64,000 nt of DNA. Origin: Magnetospirillum aberrantis SpK. GTDB taxonomy: Bacteria > Pseudomonadota > Alphaproteobacteria > Rhodospirillales > Magnetospirillaceae. The stretch spans positions 62,001-126,000 of the forward strand of contig NZ_JAAIYP010000047.1 in NCBI RefSeq assembly GCF_011022235.1. Reading direction: 5' to 3'. The notes under the pieces are model-generated. The model did no database searches and was not told the DNA's origin. It saw nothing but the letters and a program-made list of their open reading frames with translations. This document shows, in pieces, positions 10,676-18,894 of the stretch; positions within the stretch are counted from its first letter, which is position 1; every line of letters begins with the position of its first letter. The position numbers and the translations under genes were made by a program.

Positions 10676-12193
10676 ATGCTCGGCCATGTCAGCCTGCTCG
10701 ATTTCCTGTCCGTCGGCCGCCAAGTGGCCGGACACAAGCCATGGCCGCGTTTCCAGCTCGACCTGCCGGGCTGGCGCGCCTTCGAGGACCGGCTGTCCGC
10801 CGCTGATTGGGTGCTGATGGCGGAATGGGCCGAACCGGGCGAAGTCCACGCCCTGTTCCGCGACGACGAAAACGGCGACATCGCCGTGGTGTCGCATCCT
10901 TGCGTCAACCAGCGCTTCGTCGGGCTGGGCAAGCGGCGGCCCGGCGCCATCCGCATGGAACGCGCCATCCACGACCTTTACGGCCTCGCCCCCCAGGGAT
11001 TGGCCGACCAGCGGGCTTGGCTGGACCACGGACGCTGGCAGGTCAAGCACCCCTTGGGCAGCCCGCGGACCTACGAGGACGGCCCGCACCGCTATCGCTT
11101 CCGCGAGGCGCTGGGCGACGGGTTGCACCAGATTCCGGTAGGCCCGGTGCATGCCGGCATCATCGAGCCGGGACATTTCCGCTTTCACGCCCAGGGCGAA
11201 ACGGTGGTGCGACTCGAAGAACGGCTGGGCTATGTCCACAAGGGCGTCGAGGGCGTGGTCCAGGGCAAATCATTGGCCGAGGCCATGCGTGTGGTCGGCC
11301 GGGTGTCGGGCGATTCCACCGTGGCCTACGCCTTGGCCACCGCGCATGCCGCCGAGGCGGCGCTGGCCGTCGAGGTGCCGCCGCGCGCCCGCTACCTGCG
11401 GGCGTTGATGGCCGAGTTGGAGCGCATCGCCAACCATCTGGGCGACATCGGCGCCATCTGCAACGACGCCGCCTTCGTCATCATGCTCAGCCACCTGTCG
11501 GTGTTGCGCGAGAAGGTGCTGCGGGCCAACGCCACCTGCTTCGGTCATCGCCTGCTGATGGACCGGATCGTTCCCGGCGGCGTCGCCGCCGACCTGGAAC
11601 CGCCATGCCGGGCCGCCTTGGGCAAGATGCTGCACGAGGTGGGCAAGGACTTCCGCCGCGCCATGGCGCTTTACGAGGAAACCCCATCGCTTCTGGACCG
11701 CACCACCGGCACCGGCATCGTCACCGGCGCGCTGGTGCACCGCTTCGGCGCCGGCGGCTTCGTCGGCCGCGCCAGTTCACGCGGACACGACGCCCGCAAG
11801 ACGCCGGGCTATCCGCCCTATGACGACCTGGACTTCACCATCCCGGTGCGAGCCGAAGGCGACGTCCATTCCCGCGTGTTGATCCGTGCCGAGGAAGTGC
11901 GCGAGAGCCTGCGGCTGATCGAACAGATCCTGACCCACATGCCGACCGGTGCCATCGCCGTCGAGGTTCCCGTCGGCGCCGGCGAAGGGATCGGCATCGT
12001 CGAGGGCTTCCGCGGCGAGATCGTGGTGTCGCTCAAGCTGTCCGAGGCCGGCAAGGTGGTGCGGCTGCACCCGCACGACCCCAGCTGGTTCCAATGGCCG
12101 CTGTTGGAGGCGGCGATCGAGGGCAACATCGTCGCCGACTTCCCGATCATCAACAAATCCTTCAATTGCTCCTATTCCGGCCATGATCTCTAG
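10676..12193 (+). CDS. hyfG: hydrogenase large-subunit-like protein without NiFe ligands (HyfG/NuoCD-like)
   Basis: A 505-residue fusion of a NuoC-like N-terminal part (about 1-130) and a NuoD/large-subunit part (about 150-505), as in HycE and HyfG. It keeps LGYVHKGVEG and LERIANHLGDIGAIC, typical of the family. Where a NiFe hydrogenase has RxCGxC, this protein has RVSGDST (209-215). At the C-terminus, where DPCxxC is expected, it has INKSFNCSYSGHDL (492-505) with one Cys. All paired Cys ligands are therefore missing and no NiFe centre can form. The protein should be a structural or quinone-reactive homologue like complex I NuoD or the Ehr-type complexes. Confidence 0.88.
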   Translation: MLGHVSLLDFLSVGRQVAGHKPWPRFQLDLPGWRAFEDRLSAADWVLMAEWAEPGEVHALFRDDENGDIAVVSHPCVNQRFVGLGKRRPGAIRMERAIHDLYGLAPQGLADQRAWLDHGRWQVKHPLGSPRTYEDGPHRYRFREALGDGLHQIPVGPVHAGIIEPGHFRFHAQGETVVRLEERLGYVHKGVEGVVQGKSLAEAMRVVGRVSGDSTVAYALATAHAAEAALAVEVPPRARYLRALMAELERIANHLGDIGAICNDAAFVIMLSHLSVLREKVLRANATCFGHRLLMDRIVPGGVAADLEPPCRAALGKMLHEVGKDFRRAMALYEETPSLLDRTTGTGIVTGALVHRFGAGGFVGRASSRGHDARKTPGYPPYDDLDFTIPVRAEGDVHSRVLIRAEEVRESLRLIEQILTHMPTGAIAVEVPVGAGEGIGIVEGFRGEIVVSLKLSEAGKVVRLHPHDPSWFQWPLLEAAIEGNIVADFPIINKSFNCSYSGHDL

Positions 12194-12229
12194 ACTCGCC
12201 TTCGCTGGGGCACGAAAGGGTTCGCCGAC

Positions 12230-12763
12230 ATGATCCCCCCCATCTCGCACCTGTTCGCCCGCCACCTGCTGAAGGGACCGCACACCGTCAAGGCCCCCGA
12301 GCCGTCGCCCGACGGTCTGGCCGAACTGGCCGACGAGTTCGCGGCCCAGGCGCGCGGCCGGCTGGGCCGCAGCCTGGCCATCCGCGAAGTGGACGCCGGC
12401 AGTTGCAATGGTTGCGAGTTGGAACTGCACGCCGTCAACAACCCGGTCTACGACCTGGAACGCTTCGGCATCAAGTTCGTGGCCAGCCCGCGCCATGCCG
12501 ACGTGCTGCTGGTCACCGGCCCGGTCACCCACAACATGGTCGAGGCCTTGCGCCGCACCTGGGAGGCCACGCCGGCCCCGAAATGGGTGGTGGCGTTGGG
12601 CGATTGCGGCCGCGACGGCGGCTGCTTCGCCGGTTCCTACGCGGTGGCCGGCGGCGTGTCGGCGGTGCTGCCGGTGGATCTGCACATTCCCGGCTGCCCG
12701 CCCGCGCCGCAGGACATCCTTGCCGGATTGCTGGCGCTGCTGCGGCACGTCGAGGGGAAATAG
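12230..12763 (+). CDS. hyfI: hydrogenase-4-like small Fe-S subunit I (HyfI/NuoB family)
   Basis: A 177-residue soluble subunit. The 4Fe-4S cluster ligands of the HycG/HyfI family are all present: C59 and C62 in GSCNGCE, C126 in GDCGRDGG and C156 in PGCPP. The stretch HAVNNPVYDLERFGIKFV is typical of HyfI rather than of NuoB, which has a CC pair. It lies 36 bp after hyfG with AAAGGG upstream and closes the operon. Its cluster is kept although the partner large subunit has lost its metal site, so electron transfer may still occur in the complex. Confidence 0.9.
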   Translation: MIPPISHLFARHLLKGPHTVKAPEPSPDGLAELADEFAAQARGRLGRSLAIREVDAGSCNGCELELHAVNNPVYDLERFGIKFVASPRHADVLLVTGPVTHNMVEALRRTWEATPAPKWVVALGDCGRDGGCFAGSYAVAGGVSAVLPVDLHIPGCPPAPQDILAGLLALLRHVEGK

Positions 12764-12790
12764 TTCCCTCCGGCCAACGGGTCGATCCGG

Positions 12791-13144
12791 TCAGAACGTC
12801 TCGGAATTGGTCACTTCCACCGCCGCCCACACCAACCCCAGCACACGGTCGATTTCCTCGACGGTGGCGTCGGGCGCCACCTCGGGCAAGTCCATGTCGA
12901 TGCCTTCGTCGTCGAGAAGCTGGCGTGCCCGGTCGAAATAAAAGTCACGATATTCGACGGTGGTGCGGAACCGCGAATTGAGCGCCTGATCCATGGCGGC
13001 GCGCAAGCCCATCACCTCGCGCTGCTCGTCGATGGTCAACAGACCGTCACGGGCCAAAAGCTCGGTATGGCGGCGTTGCAGCCGCTCCAGCTTCTCGCGC
13101 CAGTGGGGATCATGACAAGGCATCAGACGAACGGTGGAAGCCAT
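12791..13144 (-). CDS. hypothetical protein
   Basis: A 117-residue soluble, charged protein that I do not recognise. It is mostly helical by eye (WREKLERLQRRHTELLARD, TIDEQREVMGLRAAMDQAL) and has an acidic C-terminal part (DDEGIDMDLPEVAPDATVEE). GAAGG lies 9 bases before the ATG. It is convergent with hyfI, 27 bp apart, and divergent from the MFS gene across a 164-bp gap that holds a TTAGAA palindrome. Confidence 0.65.
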   Translation of the reverse strand: MASTVRLMPCHDPHWREKLERLQRRHTELLARDGLLTIDEQREVMGLRAAMDQALNSRFRTTVEYRDFYFDRARQLLDDEGIDMDLPEVAPDATVEEIDRVLGLVWAAVEVTNSETF

Positions 13145-13173
13145 GGGCGCGACCTTCGGCTGGGGGCTACCAA

Positions 13174-13223
13174 AATTTAGAATAACCCGAGACTGCGCCG
13201 CTGTCAGCGGTTAGAAATTCTAA
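13174..13223. promoter_or_regulatory. candidate Irr/ICE-like operator
   Basis: A 13-bp palindrome TTAGAAATTCTAA (13211-13223) lies in the divergent gap before the MFS gene, with a related half TTTAGAATAA at 13176-13185. The iron control element bound by Irr has TTTAGAA/TTCTAAA halves, and an irr gene is present at 43.9 kb. Binding is inferred from resemblance only. Confidence 0.35.
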
Positions 13224-13308
13224 GGAAACAGGCCACCAGAACTGGTTTGCGCCGCCGGTCGCCGCCCACTTAGGCTAAAGCTTCCATCTTTTGCAACGGA
13301 CCCATCCC

Positions 13309-14520
13309 ATGCGTCGCCCCCCCTGGCTCACGCCCTCGATCCTTACCATCTTCGTCGCCGGTTGCGTGATGATGAGCGTCTCCATGGGCTCGCGTCAGGC
13401 CCAAGGGTTGCTGATCGGGCCGTTGTCGGCGGATCGCGGCTGGCCGCTGGCGACGTTCTCGTTCGCGGTGGCGCTGCATAATTTGTTCTGGGGGGCGTTC
13501 CAGCCGTTCACCGGCGCCGCCGCCGACCGTTGGGGCGCCGCCCGCGTCGCCGCCATGGGCGCCTTGGCCTTCGGCCTGGGCATGATGCTGGTGGCCACCG
13601 GAAGCGAATGGGCCAGTGTGGTCGGCCTGGGGCTGGTGGCCGGGTTCGGGCTGTCGGCGACCTCTTACTCGGTGGTGCTGGGGCCGGTCGGCCGCGCGGT
13701 GGCGCCGCAATACCGCACCACCGCCATGGGTACCGGCTCGGCGCTGGGATCGCTGGGCATGATGGCCCTGATCCCGGTGTCCCAGGGCATGATCGCCAAT
13801 TTGGGCGCCACCACGGCGGTATGGGTGCTGGCCTGTTTCTCGCTGGCGACCATTCCGCTGGCGCTGATGCTGCACAAGGGGGAAACGGCGGCGCGGGCCG
13901 CGGCGGCGGCCATCGTCCACCACCCGCAAAGCATCGGCGAGGCGTTGCGCGAGGCGCTGAACCACAACGGCTATCGTCTGTTGACCGCCGGTTTCTTCGT
14001 CTGTGGTTTCCAACTGGCGTTCATCGGCGTGCATCTGCCGGGGTATCTGGCGCTGTGCGGCATGACCAAGGGGGCCGGCGCCACCGCGTTGCTGGTCATC
14101 GGCGGCTTCAACGTTCTTGGCACCTATATGGCGGGACGATTGCGGGTACGCCCGAAATACCTGTTGTCGGGCATCTACCTGGCCCGCGCCGTCGCCACCT
14201 TCGCCTTCGTCATGGGACCCAAGACGGAAATCGCCCTTTTGACCTATGCCGCCGTCATGGGGCTGCTGTGGCTGTCCACGGTGCCGCCGACCACCGGCCT
14301 GATCGCCGGGCTGTTCGGGCCGCGCTATATCGGCATGCTGTTCGGCGTGGTGTTCTTTTCCCATCAGATCGGCAGTTTCCTGGGGGCCTGGCTGGGCGGC
14401 ATCGTCTATGACGCCACCTTGTCCTATGACGTGATGTGGATGGCGACCGTGGCCGCCGGCGTCTTCGCCACCCTGGTTCACCTGCCGATCCGCGAGGAAA
14501 GCGTCCGGGCCGCCGCCTGA
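13309..14520 (+). CDS. major facilitator superfamily transporter
   Basis: A 403-residue protein with about twelve hydrophobic segments in two halves separated by a charged loop ([16 protein letters not shown] near residue 190). The first half has the loop 2-3 MFS signature region AADRWGAARVAAMG (G-x-x-x-D-R-x-G-like). The substrate is unknown; the closest style is the monocarboxylate/oxalate-formate type of MFS (STVPPTTGLIAGLFG near the C-terminus). I start at ATG 13309 rather than a TTG six codons earlier. A TTAGAA palindrome upstream hints at iron control. Confidence 0.85.
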   Translation: MRRPPWLTPSILTIFVAGCVMMSVSMGSRQAQGLLIGPLSADRGWPLATFSFAVALHNLFWGAFQPFTGAAADRWGAARVAAMGALAFGLGMMLVATGSEWASVVGLGLVAGFGLSATSYSVVLGPVGRAVAPQYRTTAMGTGSALGSLGMMALIPVSQGMIANLGATTAVWVLACFSLATIPLALMLHKGETAARAAAAAIVHHPQSIGEALREALNHNGYRLLTAGFFVCGFQLAFIGVHLPGYLALCGMTKGAGATALLVIGGFNVLGTYMAGRLRVRPKYLLSGIYLARAVATFAFVMGPKTEIALLTYAAVMGLLWLSTVPPTTGLIAGLFGPRYIGMLFGVVFFSHQIGSFLGAWLGGIVYDATLSYDVMWMATVAAGVFATLVHLPIREESVRAAA

Positions 14521-14529
14521 GCGGCGGCT

Positions 14530-14574
14530 CACGCGGAAGGTGCCCACGCGGAAGGTGCCCACGCAGAAGGTGAA
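14530..14574. repeat. three tandem 15-bp repeats
   Basis: CACGCGGAAGGTGCC occurs twice exactly (14530-14544, 14545-14559), then as CACGCAGAAGGTGAA (14560-14574). It lies in the short gap between the MFS stop and coaBC. Confidence 0.85.
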
Positions 14575-14655
14575 TGACACCGAGCACTTGCCATATCCCC
14601 GGACGGGCTTTAGGTTAACCACACCTCACGGCCCGTAATTTCCGGGGTATTTCCA

Positions 14656-15873
14656 GTGCTCGACGGCAAGCGCATCCTTTTGGTCATCTCGGGCGGCATC
14701 GCCGCGTACAAGACGCTGGACCTGATCCGCCGCCTGCGTGAACGCGGCGCCGCCGTGCGCTGCGTCCTGACCAAGAACGCCCAGAACTTCGTGACACCAC
14801 TCTCGGTGCAGACCCTGTCGGGCGAGAAGGTGTTTTCCGACACCTTTTCCCTGACCGACGAGCACGAGATCGGCCACATCACCCTGGCACGCGATTGCGA
14901 CATGGTGGTGGTGGCCCCGGCCACCGCCAATTTGATCGCCAAGATGACGACCGGACTGGCCGACGATCTGGCCTCGACCGCGCTTTTGGTCACCGACCAG
15001 CCGGTCGTGCTGGCGCCGGCCATGAATTTCCGCATGTGGGAGAACCCGGCGACCCAGGCCAATCTGGCGGCGCTGAAGGCCCGCGGCGTGCGCACGGTCG
15101 GCCCCAATTCCGGCATGCTGGCCGAGGGCGAGGCGGGCATGGGCCGCATGGCCGAACCGAGCGAGATCCTGGCCCTGGTCGAAGGCCTGCTGGCCGCCGG
15201 ACCGCTGAGGGGGGTCAAGGCGCTGGTCACCAGCGGCCCGACCTTCGAGCCCATCGACCCGGTGCGGTTCATCGGCAACCGTTCCTCGGGCAAGCAAGGC
15301 CACGCCATCGCCAGCGCCCTGGCTCGGCTGGGGGCCGAGGTCACCTTGGTCACCGGCCCGGTCAGGCTGACCGACCCGGCCGGGGTAACCACCGTCCACG
15401 TGGAGACCGCGCGCGAGATGCTGGGGGCCTGCCTGGGCCGGCTGCCGGTGGACGTGGCGGTGTGCGCCGCGGCCGTCGCCGACTGGACGGTGTCCAACGC
15501 CTCCAAGGAAAAGCGCAAGAAGGAGGCCGGGGCACCGCCCCCCGCCATCGAACTGGCGCCCAATCCCGACATCCTGGCGACATTGTCCGAAAGCGGCGGC
15601 GCCAGACCGCATCTGGTGGTGGGCTTCGCCGCCGAAACCGAAAGGGTCCTGGAGCATGCCGGCGCCAAGCTGGAGCGCAAGGGCTGCGACTGGATCGTCG
15701 CCAACGACGTCTCGCCGGCCACCGGCACCTTCGGCGGCGACTTCAACACCGTGCACCTGATCACCCGTGCCGGGACCGAACCGTGGCCGCGCGCCTCCAA
15801 GGCGGACGTGGCGGAACGGCTGGCCTGGCGCATCGTCGACGCCCTTGGGGGCCACAAAGGAGAACAAGAATGA
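14656..15873 (+). CDS. coaBC: bifunctional phosphopantothenoylcysteine decarboxylase / phosphopantothenate-cysteine ligase
   Basis: A 405-residue two-domain enzyme of coenzyme A synthesis. The CoaC flavoprotein domain (1-180) has ISGGIAAYK, the conserved His in EHEIGHI and the [12 protein letters not shown] motif. The CoaB domain (about 190-400) has [20 protein letters not shown] and the AAVADW and ANDVS motifs. The substrate loop of CoaC usually reads ACGxxGxGRM with a catalytic Cys; here it reads [11 protein letters not shown], with Glu in that place. The start is GTG 14656. The stop overlaps the dut start (ATGA), so the two genes are coupled. Confidence 0.92.
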   Translation: MLDGKRILLVISGGIAAYKTLDLIRRLRERGAAVRCVLTKNAQNFVTPLSVQTLSGEKVFSDTFSLTDEHEIGHITLARDCDMVVVAPATANLIAKMTTGLADDLASTALLVTDQPVVLAPAMNFRMWENPATQANLAALKARGVRTVGPNSGMLAEGEAGMGRMAEPSEILALVEGLLAAGPLRGVKALVTSGPTFEPIDPVRFIGNRSSGKQGHAIASALARLGAEVTLVTGPVRLTDPAGVTTVHVETAREMLGACLGRLPVDVAVCAAAVADWTVSNASKEKRKKEAGAPPPAIELAPNPDILATLSESGGARPHLVVGFAAETERVLEHAGAKLERKGCDWIVANDVSPATGTFGGDFNTVHLITRAGTEPWPRASKADVAERLAWRIVDALGGHKGEQE

Positions 15874-16325
15874 CCGTGACCGTCGCCATCCAGCGGTTGC
15901 CCCACGCCGCCGACCTGGCGCTGCCCCGTTACGAGACCGAGCACGCCGCCGGCATGGACCTGTCGGCCTGCATTCCGGCCGACATCACCCTGGCACCGGG
16001 CAAGCGGGCGCTGATCCCCACCGGTTTCGCCATCGCCTTGCCGCCCGGCACCGAGGCCCAGGTGCGGCCGCGTTCCGGTCTGGCGGCCAAGCACGGCATC
16101 ACCGTACTCAACGCGCCCGGCACCATCGACGCCGATTATCGCGGCGAGATCGGCGTCATTCTGATCAACCACGGCGACGCCGCCTTCACCATCAGCCGCG
16201 GCATGCGCATCGCCCAGATGGTGGTGGCCCCGGTGGTCCAGGCGGCGCTGGCCGAGGTCGAGGAACTGCCGGCCAGCGAACGCGGCGCCGGCGGCTTCGG
16301 CTCCACCGGCACCGGCAAGGCGTAA
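15870..16325 (+). CDS. dut: deoxyuridine 5'-triphosphate nucleotidohydrolase
   Basis: A 151-residue trimeric dUTPase that hydrolyses dUTP to dUMP and pyrophosphate. The five motifs are visible in order: [33 protein letters not shown], and the C-terminal [10 protein letters not shown]-loop-like tail. The length is standard. AAGGAG-like AAAGGAG precedes the ATG inside the end of coaBC, an arrangement common in proteobacteria. Confidence 0.96.
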   Translation: MTVTVAIQRLPHAADLALPRYETEHAAGMDLSACIPADITLAPGKRALIPTGFAIALPPGTEAQVRPRSGLAAKHGITVLNAPGTIDADYRGEIGVILINHGDAAFTISRGMRIAQMVVAPVVQAALAEVEELPASERGAGGFGSTGTGKA

Positions 16326-16337
16326 GGGAGAACCGCC

Positions 16338-16799
16338 ATGTCCATGCTGCGTCCGTCGAAAAAGATGCTGTTCGCCATCGAGGCGGTGCTGGACATCGCC
16401 TACCACGCCGGCGGCGAACCGGTGCAGAGCCGCGAGATCACCCGGCGTCAGGGCATCCCGCGCCGCTATCTCGAACAGACCTTGCAACAATTGGTGCGGT
16501 CGGGCCTGTTGGTCGGCGTGCGCGGCCCGCGCGGCGGCTATCGGCTGGCGCGGGAACGCCGCCGTATCTCGGTGGGCGAGATCGTGCGGGTGGTCCGCGC
16601 CATGGAAACCCCCGAGGACCCGTACGAGGACATGCCCGCGTCGGAATTGGGCAAGAACGTCATCCGCCCCATGTGGGCCGATTTGGCCGAGGAAATCATG
16701 ACCCGGCTGGATGCCATCACCATCGACGATCTGTGCATGCGCTCCTACAAGTCGGGCATCCCATCGGAAGCCCATGCCAAGTTGGATTTCATCATCTGA
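16338..16799 (+). CDS. Rrf2-family transcriptional regulator
   Basis: A 153-residue winged-helix regulator. The Rrf2 pattern is clear: REITRRQGIPRRYLEQTLQQL (recognition region), RSGLLVGVRGPRGGYRLAR (wing) and ISVGEIVRVV. The three clustered cysteines that bind Fe-S in IscR and NsrR are absent; the only Cys is near the C-terminus (DLCMRS). It therefore resembles CymR-type Rrf2 regulators, which act with cysteine synthase. It sits just upstream of cysK, with an inverted repeat between them, which supports a role in cysteine or sulfur control. Confidence 0.88.
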   Translation: MSMLRPSKKMLFAIEAVLDIAYHAGGEPVQSREITRRQGIPRRYLEQTLQQLVRSGLLVGVRGPRGGYRLARERRRISVGEIVRVVRAMETPEDPYEDMPASELGKNVIRPMWADLAEEIMTRLDAITIDDLCMRSYKSGIPSEAHAKLDFII

Positions 16800-16807
16800 G
16801 TCTTGCT

Positions 16808-16864
16808 CCCGCGTTTTGATGGTGTAAACTGTATTTAATGTGTGAATTACACCTCAAACGCGGG
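16808..16864. promoter_or_regulatory. long inverted repeat before cysK (candidate Rrf2 operator)
   Basis: The left arm CCCGCGTTTTGATGGTGTAA (16808-16827) and right arm TTACACCTCAAACGCGGG (16847-16864) pair with small bulges. The innermost GGTGTAA/TTACACC pair is exact. It lies 8 bp before the cysK ATG and has no T tract, so an operator or a leader hairpin is more likely than a terminator. Confidence 0.5.
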
Positions 16865-16872
16865 GAATTGAC

Positions 16873-17820
16873 ATGAGCGAGTTTCGCGGTCGCATCTACG
16901 ACTCCATCATCGACACCATCGGCGCCACGCCGCTGGTGCGCTTCAAGAAGCTGGGCGCCGAAGCCGGTTCCCAGGCCGACATCGTCGGCAAGCTTGAGTT
17001 CTTCAACCCGCTGGCCTCGGTCAAGGACCGCATCGGCTTCGCCATGGTCGAAGCGGCGGAACAGGCCGGCGCGCTGACTCCCGGCGCCACCATCGTCGAG
17101 CCGACCTCGGGCAATACCGGCATCGCGCTGGCCTTCGTCGCCGCCGCCAAGGGCTATCGCCTGATCCTGACCATGCCGGAAAGCATGTCGCTGGAGCGGC
17201 GCAAGATGCTGACCCATCTGGGCGCCGAGATCGTGCTGACCCCGGCATCCAAGGGCATGACCGGCGCGGTCAAGGAGGCCGAGCGTCTTCAGGGCGAAAT
17301 CCCCGGCGCGGTGATCCTTCAGCAGTTCAAGAATCCCGCCAACCCGGCCATCCACGAACGCACCACCGCCCAGGAAATCTGGAACGACACCGACGGCAAG
17401 ATCGACATCCTGGTGTCGGGCGTCGGCACCGGCGGCACCATCACCGGCATCGGCCGGGCGCTGAAGGCCAAGAAGCCCGGCCTCAAGGTGGTGGCGGTCG
17501 AGCCCGAGGACAGCCCGGTATTGTCGGGCGGCGCCCCTGGCCCGCACAAGATTCAGGGCATCGGTGCCGGCTTCGTCCCCGACATCCTGGACAAGGGCGT
17601 GGTTGACGAGATTCTTCAGATCGGCAACGAAACCGCCTTCGCCACCGCGCGCAAGGCCGCCAAGCTGGAGGGCATTCCGGTCGGCATTTCGTCGGGCGCC
17701 GCCCTGGCCGCCGCCATCGAACTGGGCTCGCGCCCCGAGAACGCCGGCAAGCTGATCGTCGCCATCATCCCCAGCTTCGCCGAACGCTACCTGTCCACCG
17801 CCCTGTTCGACCAGGCGTAA
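16873..17820 (+). CDS. cysK: cysteine synthase A (O-acetylserine sulfhydrylase)
   Basis: A 315-residue PLP enzyme that makes cysteine from O-acetylserine and sulfide. The PLP lysine is K51 in NPLASVKDR. The substrate loop TSGNTG, the phosphate-binding [10 protein letters not shown] and ISSGAA at the PLP pyridine side are all present. The length fits CysK. It is preceded by the Rrf2 gene and inverted repeat and followed by a strong terminator. Confidence 0.96.
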   Translation: MSEFRGRIYDSIIDTIGATPLVRFKKLGAEAGSQADIVGKLEFFNPLASVKDRIGFAMVEAAEQAGALTPGATIVEPTSGNTGIALAFVAAAKGYRLILTMPESMSLERRKMLTHLGAEIVLTPASKGMTGAVKEAERLQGEIPGAVILQQFKNPANPAIHERTTAQEIWNDTDGKIDILVSGVGTGGTITGIGRALKAKKPGLKVVAVEPEDSPVLSGGAPGPHKIQGIGAGFVPDILDKGVVDEILQIGNETAFATARKAAKLEGIPVGISSGAALAAAIELGSRPENAGKLIVAIIPSFAERYLSTALFDQA

Positions 17821-17830
17821 GGACGGTTTT

Positions 17831-17877
17831 AAACAAACACCCCCGGCTGCGGATGCGGCCAGGGGTGTTTTGTTTTT
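17831..17877 (+). terminator. rho-independent terminator after cysK
   Basis: AAACAAACACCCC pairs with GGGGTGTTTTGTTT around a GC-rich loop that can itself pair (GGC/GCC). A T run follows, and an A run precedes, so it can work on both strands. Confidence 0.88.
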
Positions 17878-17951
17878 GACACGGATGGACACGGGCGCCT
17901 GCGGCGCACACGGACAGGAACGATCCGTGTTTATCCGTGTCCATCCGTGTC
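17878..17951. repeat. 17-bp inverted repeat of ACGGATG type
   Basis: GACACGGATGGACACGG (17878-17894) is perfectly inverted as CCGTGTCCATCCGTGTC (17935-17951). The spacer has further CACACGGACAG and ATCCGTGTTTATCC copies of the same word. It fills the gap between convergent cysK and the CMD gene and looks like a dispersed intergenic repeat. Confidence 0.8.
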
Positions 17952-17963
17952 GGTCATAAAGGC

Positions 17964-18317
17964 TCAGGCGTTCTTGGCCGCCATGTGCTGGTCATAGGCC
18001 TGGAGCGCCAGGGCGGCGTACATCAGCGACGGACCGCCGCCCATGTACACGGCCATGCCGGCCACTTCCATCAGTTCCTCGCGGGTGGTGCCCAGGTCGA
18101 TGGCGGTCTTGCTGTGAAAGGCGATGCAGCCGTCGCAGCGACAGGCGATGGCGATGCCCATGGCCACCAGTTCCTTGGTCTTGGCATCCAGCGCGCCGTC
18201 GGTGCCGGCGGCCTTGGCCATGGCGGAAAAGCCCTTCATCACGTCGGGGATACCGCCGCGCAGCTGACCAAGAACACCCGACAGCTCCTTTGCCAGAGCC
18301 GGCCAATCATGAGACAT
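17964..18317 (-). CDS. carboxymuconolactone decarboxylase / AhpD-like family protein
   Basis: A 117-residue helical protein of the CMD/AhpD family. It carries the redox-type motif CRCDGCIAFHSKTA with CxxC and the following His, as in AhpD-like peroxidase partners, then TREELMEVAGMAVYMGGGPSLMYA. Such proteins handle alkylhydroperoxides or act on lactones; the substrate here is unknown. ATG 18317 has GGAG 9 bases upstream; the long open frame further upstream is non-homologous. Confidence 0.85.
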   Translation of the reverse strand: MSHDWPALAKELSGVLGQLRGGIPDVMKGFSAMAKAAGTDGALDAKTKELVAMGIAIACRCDGCIAFHSKTAIDLGTTREELMEVAGMAVYMGGGPSLMYAALALQAYDQHMAAKNA

Positions 18318-18378
18318 GGGAAGATGCTCCATTCTGCAAACAGGTTGGCCATTCCATAAGATTTTTCTAATTCGATGT

Positions 18379-18819
18379 CTAGCGCCGTTCCTGAAAGAAC
18401 GCGCGCAGCAGGGTTGCGCATTCGCTTTCCCTGATTCCCCCCACCACTTCGGGACGATGGTGGCAGGTGGCGTGGTCGAAAATCCGGGGACCGTGCTCGA
18501 CACCGCCGCCCTTGGGGTCGTAGGCCCCGAAATACACCCGTTTCAGGCGGGCGAACGAGATCGCCGCCGCGCACATGGGGCACGGCTCCAAGGTGACGTA
18601 AAGATCGCAATCGCCCAGACGCGGCGAGCCGGCCTGGGCGGCGGCGGCCCGCAGAACCAGGATTTCGGCGTGCGCGGTGGGGTCGGCCAGTTCCTCGACC
18701 CGATTGCCGGCGGCGGCGACCACCCGGCCGTCGCGCACCAGGACGGCCCCCACCGGCACCTCGCCGCGACGGGCGGCGGCACGGGCTTGCTCCAGGGCGT
18801 GTTCCATGAAATCGCTCAT
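18379..18819 (-). CDS. tadA: tRNA-specific adenosine deaminase
   Basis: A 146-residue zinc deaminase that converts A34 to inosine in tRNA-Arg. The active site is complete: HAE (TAHAEILVLR) with the catalytic Glu, and PCPMC giving the two Zn cysteines. The flanks GEVPVGAVLV and FGAYDPKGGGVEHGPRIF are typical. A free-standing nucleoside deaminase of the same fold is the alternative. It is divergent from the GATase gene, 75 bp apart. Confidence 0.92.
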   Translation of the reverse strand: MSDFMEHALEQARAAARRGEVPVGAVLVRDGRVVAAAGNRVEELADPTAHAEILVLRAAAAQAGSPRLGDCDLYVTLEPCPMCAAAISFARLKRVYFGAYDPKGGGVEHGPRIFDHATCHHRPEVVGGIRESECATLLRAFFQERR

Positions 18820-18894
18820 GGTTCTGATCTAACACATTGCGGACGCGGTGACAGGGCTCTATAGGAAAGCGCCGGCACCCGAGAGGACTCCCGC

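Noticed and set aside
9164-11239. A 691-residue minus-strand open frame across hyfF and hyfG
   Set aside because: Antisense artefact of two well supported genes.
10676-12763. Calling the operon an active hydrogenase 4 or formate hydrogenlyase
   Set aside because: The large subunit has no NiFe cysteine pairs, and no maturation or formate dehydrogenase genes are in the window.
16803-16840. A sigma-70 promoter for cysK
   Set aside because: TTGCTC and TAAACT can be aligned at 16-bp spacing, but they lie inside the inverted repeat and other alignments are as good, so I did not annotate it.
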